From Halomontanus rarus (GTDB lineage: Archaea; Halobacteriota; Halobacteria; Halobacteriales; Natrialbaceae): 64,000 nt of DNA. Of the stretch, positions 58,399 through 64,000 are shown one piece after another. The stretch lies in the NCBI RefSeq assembly GCF_029338335.1, contig NZ_CP119796.1; one strand, given 5' to 3'. Below the pieces are notes generated by a model. It had not been told where the DNA came from. It searched no databases and saw only the letters and a list, made by a program, of their open reading frames with translations. The translations under genes and the position numbers were made by a program. How positions within the stretch are numbered: the stretch's first letter is position 1; every line of letters begins with the position of its first letter.

Positions 58399-58748
58399 TC
58401 TGGCAGGATCTCGTCTTCCTCGCCGGCAGCGTGTTTTCGATCTTCTGTCTCGCACCGACGCTCCGTGATATGAACGCTCGCGTTCCGCTGGCGACGAGCC
58501 TTCCGTCGATGACGATCGGGTGGATCTACGCGATGACGTTCTTTTCGCTGGGAATGACCTTCTCGGGGTTCGGCTCGCTCGCTGCGGGCACGATGTGGTC
58601 GCTGATCGCCGTCCTCCGATCGCCCTCCTCGGACGGTCCACAGTTGACCCGACGCGACGAACTCGTCCTCTTCGTCACCGACGTCCGCCGCTGGTTCGAG
58701 AGCGTTCGCTCCGATTCCCGTCTCGACGACCGGTACGTCCTCGAGTGA
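58395..58748 (+). CDS. Small membrane protein with three hydrophobic segments
   Basis: This 117-residue protein has hydrophobic segments at about 4-22 (DLVFLAGSVFSIFCLAPTL), 38-58 (TIGWIYAMTFFSLGMTFSGFG) and 60-74, then a soluble C-terminal part TRRDELVLFVTDVRRWFESV. It resembles small PQ-loop-like or SemiSWEET-size proteins only in length and helix count. Function is unknown. Translation is probably coupled to the 17-residue ORF. Confidence 0.65.
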   Translation: MIWQDLVFLAGSVFSIFCLAPTLRDMNARVPLATSLPSMTIGWIYAMTFFSLGMTFSGFGSLAAGTMWSLIAVLRSPSSDGPQLTRRDELVLFVTDVRRWFESVRSDSRLDDRYVLE

Positions 58749-58919
58749 ACTATCGGTCTACCCTCGAGTAGACGGAACTCCTTTTCACTTTCACGTTCAC
58801 TTACCCTTTCTCTTTCACTTTCGCCACGACCGCGGCTCGAAACGCTCGTCCGGCACCGACGACGACTAACTGCCGTTTTTCACCGTCGCCTCGAGAGGTC
58901 ACACGACCGAGCGGACGAC
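58749..58919. other. Pyrimidine-rich spacer between convergent genes
   Basis: This stretch is rich in CTTTCAC-type repeats (CTTTTCACTTTCACGTTCAC; CTTTCTCTTTCACTTTCGCC at about 58780-58825). It likely ends transcription of the small membrane gene. No gene is seen. Confidence 0.4.
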
Positions 58920-59474
58920 TCACCACTCCTCGCCCAGCGCCGCCTTCACGCCGCCGTAGCCGCTCGCGGTCGTCCACGTCCGACCGCTCTTTGCGTGTTC
59001 GACCTCGTACTCGCCGCCGCAGACGCCGCATCGGTAGCCGTCGGGCGCTCGAACCGGTTTCGAGGCGCGGTGGCGCTTCGCTCGCCAGTCACACTCGAGA
59101 CATCGAATCACGTATCGTGGCGACGAAAACGACTCACAGTGTCTCGAGACGTCGAGTTCCGCCGCTCGCTCGCGAAATCGCTTCCCGTGGCCCGATTCGC
59201 CGAACTGCTGGAACTCCCAGGCGTGGATCAGCTCGTGGCGGACGACCGCCTCGAACGCCTCACGGTCGTACGCGCGGTAGGCTTTCCTCGAGAGAACGAT
59301 CGTCGCCGTTTCCGAACTCGCGTGCCAGCGACAGACGCCGGCGCGTCGGCGTGCCCGTGCGGACACCTCCCACTCGATTCTCGAGAGGTCCACCGCCAGC
59401 GCGTCGTTCGCGACGGCTCTGGCGTGGACTCGCGCGTGGGCGACGATCTCCTCGTCGGTCGGTTCGCGCCCCAT
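58920..59474 (-). CDS. SprT-like zinc metalloprotease-fold protein
   Basis: This 184-residue protein has the SprT motif VVRHELIHAWEFQQFGESGHGKRFRERAAEL (HExxH plus a downstream His), followed by a C-terminal zinc ribbon CLECDW...CGVCGGEYE. Eukaryotic Spartan homologues cleave DNA-protein crosslinks, and a similar repair role is possible in archaea. The start at ATG 59474 gives a helical N-terminus of about 45 residues. Confidence 0.87.
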   Translation of the reverse strand: MGREPTDEEIVAHARVHARAVANDALAVDLSRIEWEVSARARRRAGVCRWHASSETATIVLSRKAYRAYDREAFEAVVRHELIHAWEFQQFGESGHGKRFRERAAELDVSRHCESFSSPRYVIRCLECDWRAKRHRASKPVRAPDGYRCGVCGGEYEVEHAKSGRTWTTASGYGGVKAALGEEW

Positions 59475-59537
59475 CGATAGACGGCGAAAACGAATGCGTC
59501 CTACGTATTCCTTGCGTTCCGCAGTGGACCGCGCCTC

Positions 59538-60332
59538 TCAGGCCTCGAGCGCCAGCCCCGCCGACTCGAGCGCCTCGTCCGTCGAGAGGTCGTCGTGGAC
59601 GACGCCGGCGACGGCGCGCGTGATCGCTTCGGGGGTCTCGTGCTGGAAGATCGACCGGCCCATCGAGATCCCGGCGCCGCCGGCGTCCATCGCGCCGCGG
59701 ACCATCTCGATGGTCTCGCGGTCGGTCCCGCGGGCGCCGCCGGCGATCACGACGGGGAGACGCGTGGACTCGACGACGTACTCGAAGCTCTCGCTGTCGC
59801 CGCTGTAGCCCGTCTTGACGATGTCGACGCCGACCTCCTCGGCGAGGCGGACGGCGTGGCCCAGCGCTTCGGGATCGTCGCCCTCGACGTCGGGGCCGCG
59901 AGCGTAGGCCATCGCCAGCACCGGAATTCCGTACTCCGACGCTTCGGCGGTGAGTTCGGCGAGTTGCGTGATCTGGTCCGGTTCGTGGTTCGAGCCGACG
60001 TTGATGTGAAAGGAGACGGCGTCGGCGCCGGCGCGGATCGCCTCTTTGACCGTTCCAGTCGGGCGCTTGTCGTTCGAGTCCGGACCGATCGAGGTAGAGG
60101 CGTTGAGGTGCGTGATGTAGCCCTTCCCGTTCTTGTTCGGGTGGACGCGCGGGGCGATCCCCTTCTGCGTGAGGACGGCGTCCGCCCCGCCGCGCGTGAT
60201 CGCGTCGATCGTCGATTCGATGTCCCGGAGGCCGTCGACGGCCCCCAGTGTGATGCCGTGGTCCATCGGGACGATGACGTGTTTCCCGTCAGTCCCGATC
60301 CGTTCGAGCCGCGCGTCGATTCCAGGAGTCAT
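59538..60332 (-). CDS. 2-amino-3,7-dideoxy-D-threo-hept-6-ulosonate synthase
   Basis: This 264-residue class I aldolase-fold enzyme has VIVPMDHGITLGAVDGLRD, VLTQKGIAPRVHPNKNG, AVSFHINVGSNHEPDQI, the Schiff-base Lys in VDIVKTGYSGD, GGARGTDRETIEMV and ISMGRSIFQHE. It makes ADH, the first step of the archaeal shikimate route, and hands it to DHQ synthase II. It is the last gene after trpA (26-base gap), tying it to tryptophan synthesis. The paralogue at 39189 serves gluconeogenesis instead. Confidence 0.9.
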   Translation of the reverse strand: MTPGIDARLERIGTDGKHVIVPMDHGITLGAVDGLRDIESTIDAITRGGADAVLTQKGIAPRVHPNKNGKGYITHLNASTSIGPDSNDKRPTGTVKEAIRAGADAVSFHINVGSNHEPDQITQLAELTAEASEYGIPVLAMAYARGPDVEGDDPEALGHAVRLAEEVGVDIVKTGYSGDSESFEYVVESTRLPVVIAGGARGTDRETIEMVRGAMDAGGAGISMGRSIFQHETPEAITRAVAGVVHDDLSTDEALESAGLALEA

Positions 60333-60358
60333 GTTGAGAGAGTGTAGCAAGCTTTCGG

Positions 60359-61294
60359 TTATGGCTGTTCTGGTTCCGGTACGTCTTCGGCTCCCCGTCG
60401 GGCACCCGCCTTGAGCTCCTCGGCTTTCGCCTCGAGCGCGGTCGCCGGATCCTCTTTCTCGGCGATCAGGTCGACGAGCGCGCTCCCGACGATGACGCCG
60501 TCGGCGCCCGCTTCGACGATTTCGGCGGCGTGGTCGCCCTCGCTGACGCCGAAGCCGACGGCCTTGGGTACGTCGTACTCGGAGAGCCGCGTCAGGCTGT
60601 CGTGGGTCACGCCGGAGACGTCCGCGCGCGCGCCCGTCGTGCCCAGGCGAGCCTGAACGTAGGCGAAGCCCGAGACCTGCGACATGATGGTCTCGAGGCG
60701 CTCGCCGTCGGTCGTCGGCGCGACGATGAAGACGAGGTCGAGGCCGCGGTCCTCGCAGGCCTCTTTCAGGGGATCGCTCTCTTCGGCGGGGAGGTCGGGA
60801 ACGATGATGCCCGCGAGTCCGGCGTCGGCGGCGCGCTCGACGAAGGGCTCGACAGCCGGTTCGGAGCCGTACTGGAGGATCATATTGTAGTACGTCATCA
60901 CCAGCAGCGGCGCCTCCACGTCGAGGTCGTCGACCAGTTCGAAGAACGAGTCGGGGGTGGTCCCGGCCTCGAGCGACCGATTGATCGCCGCCTGGATCGT
61001 CGGTCCCTCCGCGATCGGCTCCGAGAATGGGAGTCCGAGTTCGATCAGGTCCGCGCCGCCGCGGTCGAGCGCCTCGACGTACTCCGCCGTCTCCTCGAGC
61101 GTGGGATCGCCCGCGGTGATGTAGGCGATCAGCGCGGGATGGTTCTCGCGGATGGCGCGTTCGATGTCGGAGTCCGTTCCGCCGTCGGTCGCGACTCGTT
61201 GCCCTCTGCTCGCGCGACTCGCGGATCGCTCCCCTCGGTCGCTCACCGCTCGCTCGTTCCGAGAGTCTCGCTTCGCTCGACGCTCGCGACTCAT
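60359..61294 (-). CDS. trpA: Tryptophan synthase alpha chain
   Basis: This 311-residue TrpA has ALIAYITAGDPTLEETAEYVEALDRGGADLIELGLPFSEPIAEGPTIQ with catalytic Glu and Asp region, VMTYYNMILQYG, GIIVPDLPAEE and GFGVSEGDHAAEIVEAGADGVIVGSALV. It cleaves indole-3-glycerol phosphate. The first 40 residues are a charged Arg/Ser/Glu low-complexity extension between the start ATG, which overlaps the trpB stop (ATGA), and the usual N-terminal helix. This extension looks like an insertion at the start. Confidence 0.93.
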   Translation of the reverse strand: MSRERRAKRDSRNERAVSDRGERSASRASRGQRVATDGGTDSDIERAIRENHPALIAYITAGDPTLEETAEYVEALDRGGADLIELGLPFSEPIAEGPTIQAAINRSLEAGTTPDSFFELVDDLDVEAPLLVMTYYNMILQYGSEPAVEPFVERAADAGLAGIIVPDLPAEESDPLKEACEDRGLDLVFIVAPTTDGERLETIMSQVSGFAYVQARLGTTGARADVSGVTHDSLTRLSEYDVPKAVGFGVSEGDHAAEIVEAGADGVIVGSALVDLIAEKEDPATALEAKAEELKAGARRGAEDVPEPEQP

Positions 61295-62598
61295 CGGTCG
61301 AACACCTCCACGTCCGGCGCCGCCTCGAGATCGCGTTTCTCGGTCTCCTCTAACACCGTCTCGAGGTCCTTGTCGCCGCGTCCGGAGACGTTGACGACGA
61401 CGAGGTTACCCAGGTTCTCGTGTTCCTCCGCTCGCGGACGCTGTCCGCTCGCGTCATCCGCGGCGGGGCCCGCCGCGCGCTCCAGGTATCCCAGCGCGTG
61501 ACTCGACTCGAGTGCCGGGATAATCCCCTCGAGTCGCGAGAGGCGGTGGAAGGCGTCGAGTGCGGCCTCGTCGTCGACGCTGACGGGGGTCACTCGACCG
61601 ATATCGACGAGATACGAGAGTTCGGGCCCGACGCCCGCGTAATCCAGCCCTGCGCTCACGCTGTGTGACTCCATGATCTGGCCGTCGCCGCTCTGGAGGA
61701 GCTTGGTCATCGCGCCGTGGAGGACACCGTCCGTGCCGGTCGAGAGCGTCGCGGAGTTGGGCGCGACGCCGCGTTCTTCGTCGATCTCGAGGGTGGAGCC
61801 GCCGGCTTCGACGGCGTACAGGCCGACGTCTTCGTCACCCACGAAGGCGTGAAACACCCCCATCGTGTTCGAGCCGCCGCCCGCACACGCGAGGACGCTG
61901 TCGGGGAGCCGTCCCGCCTGCTCCCGAATCTGCTCTCTGGCCTCGGTTCCGATGACCGATTGAAAGTCACGGACCATCTTCGGGAACGGGTGGGGGCCGA
62001 CGACGCTTCCGATCACGTAGTGGGTCGTCTCCACGGATTTCGACCAATCGCGTAACGTCGCGTTGATCGCCTCCTTGAGCGTCCCGCGACCCGTGTCGAC
62101 GGGGTTGACCGCCGCGCCGTTCATCCGCATCCGGTAGACGTTCGGCCGCTGGCGGTTGACGTCGGTCCGACCCATGTAGATCTCGCAGGGCATCTCGAGG
62201 TGAGCCGCCGCCATCGCGGTCGCCGTCCCGTGCTGGCCGGCTCCCGTCTCTGCGATGATCCGCTCTTTGCCCATGTACTTCGCGAGCAGCACCTGTCCGA
62301 GCGCGTTGTTCAACTTGTGGGCGCCGCCGTGAACCAGATCCTCGCGCTTGAGGTACACCTCGCGGTCGTAGCGCTCGCTCAACCGGTCCGCTCGCTGGAG
62401 CGGCGTCGGCCGACCGCCGAACTCGCGCATGCGCGCCCGAAATTCGTCCATGAAGCCGTCCTCGTTCTCGAGGACGTACCGTTCGTAGGCGTCCTCGAGT
62501 TCCTCGAGGGCCGGCATCAACGCTTCTGGTACGTACTGTCCGCCGTATGCGCCGAAGGTGGTTCCGGCGTCGTCGGTGTCGTTGTCGCTGTGACTCAT
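61291..62598 (-). CDS. trpB: Tryptophan synthase beta chain
   Basis: This 435-residue PLP enzyme has FGAYGGQYVPEALMPALEELE, the Lys in KREDLVHGGAHKLNNALGQ that binds PLP, ETGAGQHGTATAMAAA, the phosphate loop CAGGGSNTMG, and VVVNVSGRGDKDL. It condenses indole with serine. Residues about 375-395 (LERAAGPAADDASGQRPRAEEHENLG) are an insertion carrying palindromes at 61434-61476. Both ends overlap its neighbours by four bases. Confidence 0.95.
   Translation of the reverse strand: MSHSDNDTDDAGTTFGAYGGQYVPEALMPALEELEDAYERYVLENEDGFMDEFRARMREFGGRPTPLQRADRLSERYDREVYLKREDLVHGGAHKLNNALGQVLLAKYMGKERIIAETGAGQHGTATAMAAAHLEMPCEIYMGRTDVNRQRPNVYRMRMNGAAVNPVDTGRGTLKEAINATLRDWSKSVETTHYVIGSVVGPHPFPKMVRDFQSVIGTEAREQIREQAGRLPDSVLACAGGGSNTMGVFHAFVGDEDVGLYAVEAGGSTLEIDEERGVAPNSATLSTGTDGVLHGAMTKLLQSGDGQIMESHSVSAGLDYAGVGPELSYLVDIGRVTPVSVDDEAALDAFHRLSRLEGIIPALESSHALGYLERAAGPAADDASGQRPRAEEHENLGNLVVVNVSGRGDKDLETVLEETEKRDLEAAPDVEVFDR
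61434..61476 (-). repeat. Palindromes inserted in frame in trpB
   Basis: GCGGAC-GCT-GTCCGC (61434-61448) is followed by GCGGCGGG-G-CCCGCCGC (61460-61476). Both lie inside the extra Ala/Asp/Arg-rich segment between the conserved ALESSHALGYLE and NLVVVNVSGRG motifs of TrpB. Confidence 0.55.
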
Positions 62599-63416
62599 GT
62601 CTGTGTTTGTGTTTCCGACTTCGTTTCCGTTGCTGTCTCCGTATTCGTCTCCGCCGTTGTCAGCCTTCGCGTTCCCGCCGTCACGTCCCCCTCGGCCATG
62701 ATCGCGCTGCCGACTAACAGGGCGTCCGCACCCGCTTCCCGCATTCTGCGGACGTCCTCGGGACTCGAGACACCGCTCTCGGCGATCAGCGTGACGTCCT
62801 CGGGGACGTGGGGTGCGACCGCCTCGAAGGTCTCCAGTTCCACCTCGAGTTTCGCCAGATCGCGGTTGTTGACGCCGACGATATCCGCACCCGCCTCGAG
62901 TGCCGTCTCGAGTTCCGCGCGGTCGTGAACCTCGACGAGCGGCTGGAAGCCGCGCTCGCGGGCGGCGTCGATCAGGGCCTCGAGGTCGTCGCGACCGTCG
63001 ACGAACCGGACGATCAGGAGGATCAGGTCGGCCTCCACGACGTCGAGGTGCTCCTCGCGGAGGAGGAAGTCCTTCCGGAGCACGGGGACGTCGACGGCCT
63101 CGCGGACCTGCGTGAGCGCCTCCGGCGAACCGCCGAAGTGGGTCGGTTCCGTGAGGACCGAAATGGCGCTCGCACCGCCCTCGACCATCGCCCGAGCGAG
63201 TTCGGCCGGGTCGTCCTCACGGGTGCCGTCGGTCGTCGGCGACGTCGGCTTGACTTCCGCGATGATCGGGACGCGGCCGTCGGATTCGGCACGCGCCAGC
63301 GCGTCCGGCAACGATCGCGCCGACACCGAGACGCCCCCCGGCTCACCGCCCGTTCGCTCCCGCGCAGCCTCGAGAATCGACCGCACTGCGGGAGCCAGTT
63401 CTCCATCTGGGTTCAT
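62595..63416 (-). CDS. trpC: Indole-3-glycerol phosphate synthase
   Basis: This 273-residue TIM barrel has IIAEVKPTSPTTDG (Lys, catalytic), ISVLTEPTHFGGSPEAL, VLRKDFLLREEHLDVVEADLILL (Lys), GVNNRDLAKLEVELE and LIAESGVSSPEDV. It forms indole-3-glycerol phosphate for TrpA. A Thr/Glu-rich tail of about 20 residues ends the protein. It is the first gene of the trpC-trpB-trpA-ADH synthase operon, preceded by a TGTACA dyad promoter. Confidence 0.93.
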   Translation of the reverse strand: MNPDGELAPAVRSILEAARERTGGEPGGVSVSARSLPDALARAESDGRVPIIAEVKPTSPTTDGTREDDPAELARAMVEGGASAISVLTEPTHFGGSPEALTQVREAVDVPVLRKDFLLREEHLDVVEADLILLIVRFVDGRDDLEALIDAARERGFQPLVEVHDRAELETALEAGADIVGVNNRDLAKLEVELETFEAVAPHVPEDVTLIAESGVSSPEDVRRMREAGADALLVGSAIMAEGDVTAGTRRLTTAETNTETATETKSETQTQT

Positions 63417-63418
63417 TG

Positions 63419-63451
63419 TTGTACATCAACGTACGCATATGTACAAAAGCC
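63419..63451 (-). promoter_or_regulatory. trpC promoter with two TGTACA boxes
   Basis: An inverted repeat has arms TTGTACAT (63419-63426) and ATGTACAA (63439-63446). Each contains TGTACA, with 20 bases between box starts, i.e. two helical turns. The distal arm overlaps the TATA-like CTTTTGTAC (about 63443-63451 on the minus strand), and the proximal arm ends three bases from the ATG. TGTACA is the TRP box recognised by TrpY in Methanothermobacter, so tryptophan repression is inferred. Confidence 0.6.
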
Positions 63452-63525
63452 TTGCGTCATCGAGGTGTGAGCGACTACGGCCGTGACCGGCGACTATTCA
63501 AGTCTGCGTTGCGATGACACACCGT

Positions 63526-63996
63526 ATGGACGACGAAGCGGTCGCAGGCATCTACGCGCGACAGTCACCGTACCTCGAGCGGTTCGTCCAGCTCGGTGCA
63601 GCGAGCGGGCGGGTATTGAGCGTCTCGTTCCCCGAGAAGCCGCCCGAGGACGCCGGCGAGGACCATCAGGTGCTCGACCGAATCTTCGAGTACCTCGAGG
63701 GAGTGAGCGAGGTCACCTTCGAGGACGTACAGGTCGCCATGACGATGCCGACCGACCAGCGGGCAGTGCTCGAACAGGTCCGCACGATTCCCTACGGCGA
63801 GCAGCTCGACGTGAGTACGCTCGCAGGCATGACCTCCGATCTCGATCCCGACGACGACGACGATATCATCCTCGTGCGAACGGCGCTCGACGAGAACCCG
63901 GCTCCGATCCTGATCCCCGACCACCGCGTCCGGGACGGTCCCAGCGCCGCCCCGCCGCCGGTCGAGCAGAAGTTGCGGTCGCTCGAGGGGTTGTAG
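63526..63996 (+). CDS. MGMT-fold alkyltransferase-like protein lacking the acceptor Cys
   Basis: This 156-residue protein has the DNA-binding C-terminal layout of O6-alkylguanine transferases: FEDVQVAMTMPTDQRAVLEQVRTIPYGEQLDVSTLA and ILIPDHRVRDG. The usual catalytic PCHRV is PDHRV here, with Asp132 in place of Cys, as in alkyltransferase-like proteins that bind but do not repair lesions. Residues 1-60 form a short N-terminal part. ATG 63526 is chosen; ATG 63514 would add four residues. Confidence 0.78.
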   Translation: MDDEAVAGIYARQSPYLERFVQLGAASGRVLSVSFPEKPPEDAGEDHQVLDRIFEYLEGVSEVTFEDVQVAMTMPTDQRAVLEQVRTIPYGEQLDVSTLAGMTSDLDPDDDDDIILVRTALDENPAPILIPDHRVRDGPSAAPPPVEQKLRSLEGL

Positions 63997-64000
63997 TTTT

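Noticed and set aside
1..64000. tRNA, rRNA and CRISPR search by eye
   Set aside because: GGTTCGAACC-like strings occur (e.g. in the aldolase genes) but inside conserved coding sequence and without cloverleaf arms; no evenly spaced repeats were seen.

Overview
The window comes from the chromosome of a halophilic archaeon, most likely of the order Natrialbales (Natrinema/Haloterrigena/Natrialba-like). The DNA is GC-rich, the proteins are very acidic with Asp/Glu/Ser-rich tails, and genes start leaderless about 25-30 bases after AT-rich TATA elements. Several families are typical of haloarchaea: PurN-PurH fusion, AglD-like transferase, archaeal class I aldolases, DHQ synthase II, TFB, PadR and Lrp regulators. 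Genus is inference. I see no rRNA, no tRNA, no CRISPR array and no intact insertion sequence.

Layout. 1-8.9 kb: the end of a lectin/dockerin protein, a tiny guaA remnant with its usual DUF7126 neighbour, a folate/molybdopterin-type pair, a methyltransferase, an ABC-2 exporter operon with its own winged-helix regulator and operator, and an alcohol dehydrogenase. 9-19.7 kb: isopentenyl diphosphate isomerase, a lipid kinase, a PHP protein, Lrp divergent from carA, a SIMPL lipoprotein flanked by two copies of a 120-base MITE-like repeat, purNH divergent from purB. 19.7-34.9 kb: redox and acyl-CoA genes (nitroreductase, ALDH, acyl-CoA dehydrogenase), a composite histidine kinase, glutamate dehydrogenase next to a malyl-CoA lyase-type and a MaoC gene, and an acyl-CoA carboxylase beta subunit with an epsilon-like N-terminus. 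34.9-48.7 kb: a strongly structured spacer that may encode an RNA, a Tat-exported trypsin-fold protein, HtpX-like protease, an aldolase-FBPase operon, 3-hydroxyacyl-CoA dehydrogenase, PadR regulator, squalene/phytoene synthase, pyruvate kinase, NfeD plus stomatin. 48.7-64 kb: AglD-like transferase/flippase, TFB, shikimate genes (DHQ dehydratase, DHQ synthase II), P450, HAD hydrolase, SprT-like protein, the trpC-trpB-trpA-ADH synthase operon and a Cys-less alkyltransferase-like protein.

How it fits together. Central carbon flow is represented in both directions (pyruvate kinase; aldolase plus FBPase). The archaeal shikimate entry (ADH synthase, DHQ synthase II, DHQ dehydratase) and trpCBA lie within 11 kb and supply tryptophan. 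Purine and pyrimidine genes (purNH, purB, carA) and glutamate dehydrogenase link to nitrogen supply; carA and gdh promoters carry the same half-sites (TACGAA/TTCGTA). Two themes stand out beyond ordinary gene content: short perfect palindromes inserted in frame in several conserved enzymes (acyl-CoA dehydrogenase, AroD, TrpB, more weakly PurNH), and a 240-base spacer with nested stems and a possible pseudoknot.
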